Both the position numbers and the translations under genes were made by a program. Below, one piece after another: positions 15,997 through 23,214 of a stretch of 24,786 nucleotides of DNA (its first letter is position 1; each line of letters starts with the position of its first letter). Below the pieces are notes generated by a model. It searched no databases. It was not told the origin of the DNA and was given only the letters and a program-made list of their open reading frames with translations. The stretch is from a bacterium (lineage in GTDB: Bacteria > UBP15 > UBA6099 > DSWB01), in NCBI GenBank assembly GCA_020061125.1, contig JAGUYV010000160.1, positions 1-24,786 on the forward strand. Direction: 5' to 3'.

Positions 15997-16902
15997 ATGA
16001 TCCATTCACATAAATTTTCCGAAGCCCGTATTCTGGTGTGCGGATGGAAAGAGGATATGGGAAATTTCCTGAAATCGGCGATCAACGGTCATGAGCCGTT
16101 TGCGCCCGGCGCAGTGGCAGTTATTGCCGCCGTGGATCCGGCTTGTTTCGAAAGCATGAAGCGGGAAAACACGGCTCTTCTGAATGTCTCGTTCATAAGC
16201 GGAGCATGCGACGATGAAACCGTGTTGCGCCAGTCGGGCGCGGCCGTCGCGTCAACCATTGTTGTGCTGGCAGATGAAAGCAGGCCCGGCGCCAGGGGCT
16301 CCGATATTGACGCCCGGACATTGAAAACGGTTGCCGCAATCCGTTCCATAAATCGCTCCGCCCGGCTCTGTGTGGAGATTCTTGATGAAAGGCTCAAGCC
16401 ATTGCTTCTGGATTCGCACGCCGACGAAGTGGTATGCGCCGGTGAATTGGCGCGCCGTATTCTTGGCCGCGGTTCCGTGATGACCGGTTTCCCGGCGATC
16501 CTGTCGGGATTGCTCTCTGGAATGGAGCAGGGAACCGTTTATACCGCCCGCATTCCGGACGAATATCAGGGACAGCCTTTCGATGCCCTTGCCGCTCATT
16601 TCCAGGAGTCAGGCGAATTGCTGGCCGGTCTTGTTGAGAACGCGGTTATGCCTGGCGCATCACGAAGCGAGGCAATACGCGAAGCCCTTAAGACGCCCTC
16701 CGTATCCAGAGCCGTTGAGAATTTACTCAAGATCAAAAAAATGAAAACCAATGTGCCTGTGTTCAATCCTGGCGTCGGATACATTGTTCCCCAAAACGCT
16801 CTGGCCATTGTCATCGGCCGTTCCGCCTTGCCGCATGCAAAGCGAAGCAAGCCATACAAACGAGACCCAATGGATCTTCCCGCCGCGAGAACATTGATCT
16901 AA
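15997..16902 (+). CDS. Soluble RCK/TrkA-N-like regulatory protein
   Basis: This 301-residue protein lacks membrane helices and corresponds, end to end, to the cytosolic half of the channel at 7470-8735. Shared landmarks include ILVCGWKEDM versus TVICGWKRKM near the N-terminus, an FISG/FIRG strand, a VLADES/ILADES acidic loop followed by DIDARTLKT/EIDSKTVMT, and CVEILDERL/CAELLDPKF. The C-terminal block SRAVENLLKIKKMKTN then FNPGVGYIVPQNALAIVI matches the channel tail. RCK domains bind ligands (cations, nucleotides, c-di-AMP) and control channels or transporters. A GGAG site lies within the end of the preceding gene, so it is co-translated. It probably regulates the DUF1538 transporter or the two-helix protein. 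Confidence 0.88.
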   Translation: MIHSHKFSEARILVCGWKEDMGNFLKSAINGHEPFAPGAVAVIAAVDPACFESMKRENTALLNVSFISGACDDETVLRQSGAAVASTIVVLADESRPGARGSDIDARTLKTVAAIRSINRSARLCVEILDERLKPLLLDSHADEVVCAGELARRILGRGSVMTGFPAILSGLLSGMEQGTVYTARIPDEYQGQPFDALAAHFQESGELLAGLVENAVMPGASRSEAIREALKTPSVSRAVENLLKIKKMKTNVPVFNPGVGYIVPQNALAIVIGRSALPHAKRSKPYKRDPMDLPAARTLI

Positions 16903-16928
16903 ACGGTATTCCTCGCCGTGTCCATATT

Positions 16929-16943
16929 TGATTCAGCGAATCA
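16929..16943. terminator. Possible bidirectional hairpin between convergent genes
   Basis: TGATTC and GAATCA form a perfect 6-bp stem with a three-base loop, between the RCK gene stop (16902) and the convergent GT4 stop (16941-16943), which lies in the hairpin. Flanks are T/A-rich only for three or four bases, so terminator activity is uncertain. Confidence 0.35.
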
Positions 16944-18197
16944 TTTGCGGGGCGCGAGCGCGAACTTCTCCGAAAATGCCCGGAACAGATCTTTATTCAT
17001 GAAAATCATGAGCAAAAGATAATTTTTCACATGCCGGGTGAGCAGATAATTACTGCGCACAAGCTCGCGGCCGCTGGCGCCCATCCAGTCGCCCCTGCCG
17101 GGGTCGCGCAGCAGGTCCTCGATGCGTTTGGCGCAGCCCTCGATGGAGTGCACCAGATAACCGGTGACGCCGTTGATGACCTGGGCCTTGATGCCGCCCA
17201 CAGCGCCGCCGATGACCGGCCGCCCCTTCCACAAAGCCTCGGTCACGGTCATGCCGAATCCTTCCTTGAGCGACTTTTGCAGCACCACGGCGCTGGCGCG
17301 CTGCAGCGCGTTGATGTCAAGGTCGCTGAATGGGGGCAGCTCGAGAATTTTGATGTCCGGGTCGCCGTCTGCGGCCTCGCGCACCTCGCGCAGCACGGCC
17401 TGGCCCTCGGGATCGTCCGACGCGCCGCCGCCCGCAAGGCACAACTGGCAGTCCATCCGCTTGCGCACCAGCTTGTACGCTTGAATCACGCCGATGGGAT
17501 CCTTGAGGCGATCAAACCGCGAGATTTGCGATATCATGGGCCTGCCGGGATCGAGATCGAACTTTTCCAGGGTTTTCTCAATGGTCTTGCGGTCCAGTTC
17601 CCGGTTCTTGTCGCTCAAGGGATCAATGGACGGCGTGATCAGAATCTGGGGGATGGACAATTCTCTGGAGAACTGCGGCATGGTGAAAATCGAGGCGTCG
17701 TATTTTTCCACTTCATCGTCCAGGAAATTCCACACCTTTTTGTTGGGCGAGGACACATCAATATGGCAGCGCCAGGCCCACATGGAACCTGGAAATTCGT
17801 GGCGTTTTCGCACCAGGCCCACGGGCTGGGGGTCGTGGATGATGTAATAGTCCGCTTCCTTGTCGAAAAGGTCCAGGTTCATCCTGGTATAGCGGTCGAA
17901 AATGCGGAACATGCCGTCGGTGATCCCGACATCCGCTCCGTGCAGCGCATTGTGGAAAGCCTTGGTGACCTCAAAGAAATCGGTGTCTCCCTTGATGACA
18001 TCCCAGGAGGCGCGGACGCCAAGGCTGTTGAGCAGCGGAACCAGGCGCGTGAGGATTTCCGCCACGCCTCCGCCCTCGAAGGTGGCGTTGACATTGTGCA
18101 TGCGCCGCCCTTCCAGCATAGACGCGAGCATTTTAATCTCTTCCACTTCGTTGGCGCCGATGATCCTGCGGTAACTGTCAATGGTGGTCTGATTCAT
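16941..18197 (-). CDS. treT: GT4-family glycosyltransferase, TreT-like trehalose synthase
   Basis: This 418-residue enzyme has the GT-B fold. The N-terminus contains FEGGGVAEILTRLVPLL and WDVIKGD, then FFEVTKAFHNALHG, which I associate with the trehalose glycosyltransferring synthase (TreT) group. The C-terminal nucleotide-sugar domain has ISRFDRLKDPIG, a GGGASDDPEG loop and the GT4 E-x7-E motif in EGFGMTVTEALWKG. TreT makes trehalose from an NDP-glucose and glucose. A start with an AAGGA site follows the DUF5752 stop by 12 bases. It is the last gene of the otsA-otsB-DUF5752-treT operon, which is odd because OtsA/OtsB already give a complete route. A different acceptor is possible, so the symbol is tentative. 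Confidence 0.8.
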   Translation of the reverse strand: MNQTTIDSYRRIIGANEVEEIKMLASMLEGRRMHNVNATFEGGGVAEILTRLVPLLNSLGVRASWDVIKGDTDFFEVTKAFHNALHGADVGITDGMFRIFDRYTRMNLDLFDKEADYYIIHDPQPVGLVRKRHEFPGSMWAWRCHIDVSSPNKKVWNFLDDEVEKYDASIFTMPQFSRELSIPQILITPSIDPLSDKNRELDRKTIEKTLEKFDLDPGRPMISQISRFDRLKDPIGVIQAYKLVRKRMDCQLCLAGGGASDDPEGQAVLREVREAADGDPDIKILELPPFSDLDINALQRASAVVLQKSLKEGFGMTVTEALWKGRPVIGGAVGGIKAQVINGVTGYLVHSIEGCAKRIEDLLRDPGRGDWMGASGRELVRSNYLLTRHVKNYLLLMIFMNKDLFRAFSEKFALAPRK

Positions 18198-18209
18198 GGC
18201 GTTCCTTTC

Positions 18210-18881
18210 TCAAAGCTCCTGCTCGACCAGGGCGCAGATGCTCTCACGCAACTGATCCAGCGTGCAGACATAGGGATTGAGCCTGTTGATGGCGTCCGCG
18301 AGGTCCTGGCGCTCGAACCGCTGGGCGATCCACAGGGAAAAGTCGTTGATGGGCAGCCCCACGCGCAGCCTGGCTTCCACGAAATGAAAGAAGATGCTGT
18401 TTCTGGAGCAACGCGCAAGATGGTTGGCGAACTCCTCGAGGGTGGCCGCGCGGCGGCCCGTGGGAATGACGAATGTGTGGGCGCTGCACAGGTGGAACCG
18501 GTCGTGCTCGCGGGCGTCATGGCTCGCGGCGCGCGGGTGTTTCTTAAGATGCTCCTCGATGATGGAGATCATCTTCTCGCGGTAAGCCCGGATTGTGGTG
18601 TAGTCAATCAGGTCTATGGCCGAAAGCCTTTCGCTCAACTCGTCGTCGCCCAGGGCGTCGCCCACCCAGAATGCGAAGTCGTTGCGGAAACCCTCGGTGA
18701 TGAAGTGCTGCATGAGCATGGTGCGAAATGTGTGGCAGTATATGACCGACCCGCTCACGGAGCGCAGCCGGTCGAGCATCTCGCCAAGATTGAGGACGCT
18801 GTCGCCCGTGGCTTCCACGAGCTGTACTGCGGTATAAAATTCGAATGGATCCGTTGTCACGCTCTGTTGTGCCGTATTCAT
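18210..18881 (-). CDS. DUF5752 family protein
   Basis: This is a 223-residue soluble protein. The start ATG at 18881 is preceded by AGAGAGG and lies 16 bases after the otsB stop; a longer open frame upstream overlaps otsB and is rejected. Two similar blocks are visible: SVIYCHTFRTMLMQHFITE then NDFAFWVGDALGDDELSERL (about 45-85), and RNSIFFHFVEARLRVG then NDFSLWIAQRFERQDLADAI (about 165-200). Both have an I/F-Y/F-x-H centre followed by NDF-x-x-W, so the protein is an internal duplication. The pattern fits DUF5752 as I remember it. Function is unknown; its place between otsB and a GT4 gene points to trehalose or related sugar metabolism. Confidence 0.7.
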   Translation of the reverse strand: MNTAQQSVTTDPFEFYTAVQLVEATGDSVLNLGEMLDRLRSVSGSVIYCHTFRTMLMQHFITEGFRNDFAFWVGDALGDDELSERLSAIDLIDYTTIRAYREKMISIIEEHLKKHPRAASHDAREHDRFHLCSAHTFVIPTGRRAATLEEFANHLARCSRNSIFFHFVEARLRVGLPINDFSLWIAQRFERQDLADAINRLNPYVCTLDQLRESICALVEQEL

Positions 18882-18897
18882 GGGAACCTCTCTGATG

Positions 18898-19749
18898 TTA
18901 TTTGCCGCTCGCGGCGGCATCGGCCGCTCCGGGATCGCGGCCGCCCGCTTCTCGCGCGCACAACGCCAGGGATTCGAGCAGCGCTCGCACACGCGACACG
19001 GATGGGATACGGTAATGCGCAGCCGAAGTTCGGTCCTGTTCCGCAACAAGAATGCACGCCGCATGCTCCGCGCCCGCGGCGGCGTGCAGCGCGGCGAAAG
19101 CGTCTTCGTCCGTGAGATCGTCGCCCATGTACACCGCCAGGGTGCGCACGGGCCACACGGACCCGAACCACCGCTCCAGAAGCCCCAGAACGGCCGTGCC
19201 TTTGTTGGTCTTCACGCGCGGGCGGATCTCCAGAACCTTCTTGCCCGGGGCCACCTGAAACGCGGACAGATTTCCGTGCGCCAGCCACCAGTCGAAAAAC
19301 GCGGCCAGCAACTCGGGCGCGGCATCCGGCGCCGCCTGGCGGAAATGGATGCCGAGCGCGGTTTCCTTGTCCTCGATCAGCGCCCCCGGAAACTGCTGCG
19401 GCAGCCATGCGAGCGCGTATTTGTACCGGGTGACGCACTCGCTGTAACGCGCCGGGCCCTCGAGCGCCGCGCCATGGTCTCCGATCAGCTCTGTATTTTC
19501 AAGGCCGGGAAGAAAGCGTTCCAGTTCCGGCCTGGTGCGCCCGGAGAGCACGGCGGTGCGCACGCGGGCGCACGACTCCAGGGCCTTCAATGCGGGCAGC
19601 ACGCCCTCGCCCGCCACGGCCAGATCCGGCGTTGGCGCTATGGGCGACAGGGTGCCGTCGTAGTCCAGCACAAGGGACAGAACCTTGTCCGATTCCAGCG
19701 CCGCGCGCACACGGTCAAGCAAGAGTTTTTCGTCAAGAAGACCCGGCAT
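18898..19749 (-). CDS. otsB: Trehalose-6-phosphate phosphatase
   Basis: This 283-residue HAD-superfamily phosphatase hydrolyses trehalose 6-phosphate to trehalose. Motif I is LVLDYDGTLSPI (nucleophile and acid/base Asp, about residues 29 and 31). Motif II is LSGR, followed by the IGDHGAALEG substrate segment. Cap-domain strands follow, and KTNKGTAVLGLL contains the motif III lysine. Motif IV is YMGDDLTDEDAF. Length fits the OtsB family (about 240-290). The start is two bases after the otsA stop, so the pair is translationally coupled. The extreme C-terminus is Ala/Gly-rich and may be disordered. Confidence 0.95.
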   Translation of the reverse strand: MPGLLDEKLLLDRVRAALESDKVLSLVLDYDGTLSPIAPTPDLAVAGEGVLPALKALESCARVRTAVLSGRTRPELERFLPGLENTELIGDHGAALEGPARYSECVTRYKYALAWLPQQFPGALIEDKETALGIHFRQAAPDAAPELLAAFFDWWLAHGNLSAFQVAPGKKVLEIRPRVKTNKGTAVLGLLERWFGSVWPVRTLAVYMGDDLTDEDAFAALHAAAGAEHAACILVAEQDRTSAAHYRIPSVSRVRALLESLALCAREAGGRDPGAADAAASGK

Positions 19750-19751
19750 GC

Positions 19752-21227
19752 TTACACTTCCAACCCCGCAGATTTTAAGCCCGCGATTTCCGAGGCGGCT
19801 TTCAGGAACCCGTTGACCCAGTCAAAAACGGTATAGGAGCCGGCTTCATCGCGCGCGGCGCGGATCATGGCCTTTCTTTCATCCGGGGGCATGGCCACGG
19901 CCCGGTAAATGCTGTCCGCGAAGGAATCGCGCTCGAAGGGATTGCAGGGGATAGCGTTTTTGATGGAGCCTGCCGCGCCCGCGAACTCGCTCAACACCAG
20001 AATCCCTTTTTCGTCCACCTGCGCGGCGATGAATTCCTTGGCCACAAGGTTCATGCCGTCCACCAGGGGCGACACCACGGCCACATCCGCCATTCGATAC
20101 ATGGCCAGGATGTGCTCGAACGGCACCTTGCGGTGAAACGCCACCACGGGCGTCCAGTCATCCGATCCGAAACGGCTGTTGATGCGGTTCGTCAATTCCA
20201 CAACTCGCGTTTTGATGGACTTATATTCGGATATTTCGCCTCTGCTCGGGGAACACACCTGCAGGAAAGTGAATTTCCCGCGCAGCTCCGGGCGCTTGTC
20301 GAACAGGATTTCCAGGGCTTCGAGCCGCTCTGGGATGCCTTTGGTGTAATCCAGCCGCTCCACGCCGCAGCCCACGATTCTGCCATCGAGCCGGTATCTG
20401 TCGCGGAGCTGTTTCATGAACTTCTTCACGCGCGCGGTGCGCGCGCCGCGCTCGATGTCGCGGACATCTATGCTGATGGGAAACGGCTCCACGCGCGGCA
20501 TGGCCGCGGACCAGATCTGTTCACGTGTGAATGCGCGCTCCAGGCATTCCTGGAAATTGCGGCAGTAGCGCGGTATATGGAATCCCACGAGGTCGCTGGC
20601 GCAGATTCCGCGAAGCAGGGATTTATGGTCCGGGCAGATCTTGAAAATATCATGTTGCGGCCAGGGAATGTGCCAGAAGAACACGACCGTGAGTCCAGGC
20701 TTTTCCTTCTTGAGCATTTCAGGCAGGAGCATGAGATGATAATCATGAACCCACACCACATCCCTGTCCCCGGCTTCATCGAGAACGGCGCTGGCGAATT
20801 TGCGATTCACCCGCACATATGCTTTCCATTTGAAATTGTCGAAACGGACTTTGCTGACCAGGTTGTGCGCGAGCGGCCAGAGGCCCTCGTTGCAGTATCC
20901 TGAATAATAATTTGCAACCTCGTTTGCGGACAGCCACACGCGCTTGAGCGTGTATGACGGCTTGATTGGCGGAACCTTGATGCGGCTGCGGCTGTCCACG
21001 ACATCCTTGTCCGCCCCGCCACTGCCCCATGCCACCCATGTGCCTCCCATTTCCTGCATCACCGGGTCCATGGCCGCGGTCACGCCGCCCGTGGGAATGG
21101 AGCACACAATATCGCCGTCCTCCGCGTGGCTGTGCGCATACGGCTCCCGGTTGGTCACAATCACAAGGTTGCGGCCCTTGAACCATTTCTTTGAAAAGTC
21201 TATTGTTTCTTGGTCGTTTTGTTCCAT
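19752..21227 (-). CDS. otsA: Trehalose-6-phosphate synthase
   Basis: This 491-residue GT20 enzyme joins UDP- or ADP-glucose to glucose 6-phosphate. Visible motifs are VTNREPY and the SIPTGGVTAAMDP segment at the N-terminus, HDYHLMLLPEML, FFWHIPWP, GVERLDYTKGIPERL (phosphate-binding Arg and Lys of the GT-B donor site) and DGMNLVAKEF near the C-terminus. I place the start at ATG 21227, spaced properly from a GGGAG site; a GTG two codons earlier would overlap that site. It is the first gene of a four-gene operon, driven by a well-formed promoter 172 bases upstream. Trehalose normally serves as an osmolyte or stress protectant. Confidence 0.95.
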   Translation of the reverse strand: MEQNDQETIDFSKKWFKGRNLVIVTNREPYAHSHAEDGDIVCSIPTGGVTAAMDPVMQEMGGTWVAWGSGGADKDVVDSRSRIKVPPIKPSYTLKRVWLSANEVANYYSGYCNEGLWPLAHNLVSKVRFDNFKWKAYVRVNRKFASAVLDEAGDRDVVWVHDYHLMLLPEMLKKEKPGLTVVFFWHIPWPQHDIFKICPDHKSLLRGICASDLVGFHIPRYCRNFQECLERAFTREQIWSAAMPRVEPFPISIDVRDIERGARTARVKKFMKQLRDRYRLDGRIVGCGVERLDYTKGIPERLEALEILFDKRPELRGKFTFLQVCSPSRGEISEYKSIKTRVVELTNRINSRFGSDDWTPVVAFHRKVPFEHILAMYRMADVAVVSPLVDGMNLVAKEFIAAQVDEKGILVLSEFAGAAGSIKNAIPCNPFERDSFADSIYRAVAMPPDERKAMIRAARDEAGSYTVFDWVNGFLKAASEIAGLKSAGLEV

Positions 21228-21330
21228 GAACACTCCCTGACCGGCGCTTCCTGGATTCTTTGACCGCCATGCTCCGGAATCATGCCATTTGCATCAGACG
21301 GTTTGCGGACAAATCGCTGAAAATGGGATT

Positions 21331-21347
21331 ACAGCCTTTTGGGCTGT
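21331..21347. other. Hairpin in the otsA leader
   Basis: ACAGCC and GGCTGT form a perfect 6-bp stem with a five-base loop in the otsA leader, about 105 bases before the otsA start. On the plus strand it is followed by TTT and could be a weak terminator, but there is no plus-strand gene to terminate. On the minus strand no T-tract follows. The surrounding 21228-21523 region is AT-rich and otherwise holds only the promoter. Confidence 0.4.
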
Positions 21348-21398
21348 TTTGATCAAAAAATGGTTTCCGGGCAACGATTAATCCATGTTTTCAATATT

Positions 21399-21427
21399 AT
21401 TATAACACTTTTCAATGAATTTGTCAT
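21399..21427 (-). promoter_or_regulatory. Strong predicted sigma-70 promoter of the trehalose operon
   Basis: On the minus strand, -35 ATGACA (21427-21422; one mismatch to consensus) and -10 TATAAT (21404-21399; exact consensus) are spaced by 17 bases. The predicted leader is about 165 bases long and contains the hairpin at 21331-21347. Confidence 0.65.
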
Positions 21428-21523
21428 TAAAACAGAGAAAAATGCCTTAAACAACAATCTAATTTCAAAATGCGATTCAATACAGCATCCCTGTGGCTGC
21501 AATCGGAAAAATATTTTGCGGCG

Positions 21524-23101
21524 TCAGTTTTTGGGAGCTGAAACTTTGCCGCAGTCTTTGCGCGGATGCCGCAGCAGAGGGTTGGTCCAATGTTCGATGA
21601 GGTCCGCGAACAGGTCCGCGCGGCGGCGCTCGCAATCGTTGACCGTGTAGCGGCGCCTGTCCCGGTACATGATGTACGGCGAGGACATGGCCGGGATGAT
21701 CTGCTCAAGGGAAAACCCGTGAAATCCCTGCGCGCCCAGAGCCGCTCCCAGCGACAGGAACGATGTGAGGCGCAGAGCATCCTGGTATGACAGGCGGAAG
21801 GAGCGGCGGCCGTGGTCCAGCACCTGGTTCATGAGCCTGCGAAGGCGTGCGGCTTCGCCCGGAGGCAGTTCGTTGCGCGCGCGGGTTTCCTCATCCACAA
21901 GATGCTTGGCGAACCCGAGCACGCGCGCGGCGATCTCGTCCTCGGCGGTGTGAAACGGCACCAGGCTGGACACGGTGAAGAACCCGTGGCGCTCGATGCC
22001 GCGCCCGCACAGCGGTTCGAAGCGCACGCCAGCCCGGTCCGCGCGCGGCGGAAAAAGCTGCATCCGGTCCAGGCACAGGGAGAACGGCAAATGAAGGAAC
22101 ACGGACACGCGCATGGCCGCGCCCATGTTGCGCGGGGCCGCGGACAGATAGCCGAATCGAGGCGAGAACGCAAACTCGGTGTGACGCTCGAACAGAGCCA
22201 GGTCCGCGCGCGCCTCGCGCACGGCATGCACAGGGTTCGTCTCCTGGCCGTGGCTGACGAAGCACAGGTGATCTTCATCGTTGATCAGGATCATGCGGCC
22301 CGGCTCTTTGTGCAGGGCCAGGATGCTGTCCACGGCCAGAGCCTTGTGGAAATGGCGGCGCTCCAGAGCCAGGCGCTGCAGCGGCGACAGGCGCCATGTA
22401 TGCAGCAGCCGGCGCGAGGCCGCGCCCGATTGCATGAGTATGTCCGATACATGCCTCTCAACCGCGGCCCTGTGTTGGGCACCCATGCGGGCCGGGAACA
22501 GGAACTCGGGAAAGTTTCTGCGAATCTGAATCCTCGTCTGAAGCCAGGGGTCCGTGGGATCGGCGTTCAGGTTGTTATTCCGCAGGAGACGCGCCACATG
22601 CTTTGCCTGGGCCGGGGCCACGCAGGATTCACCGCCTGGCTCCGCTTGGTCCGCATTCGCCAACTGTTCGAGTCGCGCGGACAGGGGTGCGACTTTTGAT
22701 TTTCGCGGCCTCGCCGGGGGCTGGCCGGGATACAGGGGCTTGAGCCGTGCGGCGTCCGGTGACGCCGCCAGCAGGGACGCATAATTGAACAGCAGGGAGC
22801 CGAAGATGTGGCAGCAGTTGTCGCACCCGAGGCGGAATTCGCGCTCGAAAGCGCCCAAGTCCGTGCCGCACACGCGGCACGAGTCCGCAAATTCGATGGG
22901 CATGGTGGGATCGAGCATGGGGCCGGAAGCGGGCATGCTCAACCCATATCCGTGCAGCAGGCTTTCCACCTTGTGCAGGGCGGTGAAAATACCCAGTTCA
23001 TCCGCACATGCGTCGCAGAATCCCACTTTCACGCCCTGCTCCGCGGTGTCCCGGGACAAGAAAAAAACAGCCTGGTTTTTATTGCATTTGCGGCACAACA
23101 T
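21524..23101 (-). CDS. Fused McsA-McsB-like protein (zinc-binding activator plus protein-arginine kinase domain)
   Basis: This 525-residue chain starts with a McsA-like part (1 to about 110): four CxxC pairs (CRKC, CDAC, CRVC, CDNC) that should bind two zinc ions. A linker leads to a guanido-kinase/McsB domain (about 185-525) with ILINDEDHLCFV, FGYLSAAPRNMGAAMR, VFLHLP and CGRGIERHG, and ends in a CERRRAD segment where McsB has its phosphoarginine-binding RDxxRA. Both catalytic glutamates seem kept (Glu276, Glu370), but positions usually Arg (280), Cys (322) and Arg (third residue of TRIQ) are Cys, Ala and Gln. Activity is therefore uncertain. In Firmicutes, McsA and McsB are separate and mark proteins for ClpCP. 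The ATG has no Shine-Dalgarno site. Confidence 0.88.
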   Translation of the reverse strand: MLCRKCNKNQAVFFLSRDTAEQGVKVGFCDACADELGIFTALHKVESLLHGYGLSMPASGPMLDPTMPIEFADSCRVCGTDLGAFEREFRLGCDNCCHIFGSLLFNYASLLAASPDAARLKPLYPGQPPARPRKSKVAPLSARLEQLANADQAEPGGESCVAPAQAKHVARLLRNNNLNADPTDPWLQTRIQIRRNFPEFLFPARMGAQHRAAVERHVSDILMQSGAASRRLLHTWRLSPLQRLALERRHFHKALAVDSILALHKEPGRMILINDEDHLCFVSHGQETNPVHAVREARADLALFERHTEFAFSPRFGYLSAAPRNMGAAMRVSVFLHLPFSLCLDRMQLFPPRADRAGVRFEPLCGRGIERHGFFTVSSLVPFHTAEDEIAARVLGFAKHLVDEETRARNELPPGEAARLRRLMNQVLDHGRRSFRLSYQDALRLTSFLSLGAALGAQGFHGFSLEQIIPAMSSPYIMYRDRRRYTVNDCERRRADLFADLIEHWTNPLLRHPRKDCGKVSAPKN

Positions 23102-23109
23102 ACCATTCA

Positions 23110-23138
23110 AGTATAACCGCGCGGATCCGCGTTTTCAA
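23110..23138 (-). promoter_or_regulatory. Predicted promoter of the McsA-McsB gene, likely giving a leaderless mRNA
   Basis: On the minus strand, -35 TTGAAA (23138-23133) and -10 TATACT (23115-23110) are separated by exactly 17 bases. Only eight bases lie between the -10 box and the ATG at 23101, so transcription should start at or within a base or two of the ATG. The spacer contains the perfect 12-bp palindrome CGCGGATCCGCG (23120-23131), a candidate operator. Confidence 0.6.
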
Positions 23139-23214
23139 ACGCGCGAACGCGGGTTTCACAGTGTGTTTTCGCTGGGGAAACCAGAGGGAAACAGCGCCGG
23201 ATCCGCGAAGGAAA

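Noticed and set aside
17031-19115. Very long plus-strand open frame of 694 codons opposite treT, DUF5752 and otsB
   Set aside because: It spans three well-recognised minus-strand genes and their gaps. The absence of stops is explained by codon bias of those genes; no domain is visible.
21339-21650. Plus-strand frame of 103 codons in the otsA/mcsAB gap
   Set aside because: It runs from the AT-rich leader into the antisense of the McsB domain, with no ribosome site and no family features.
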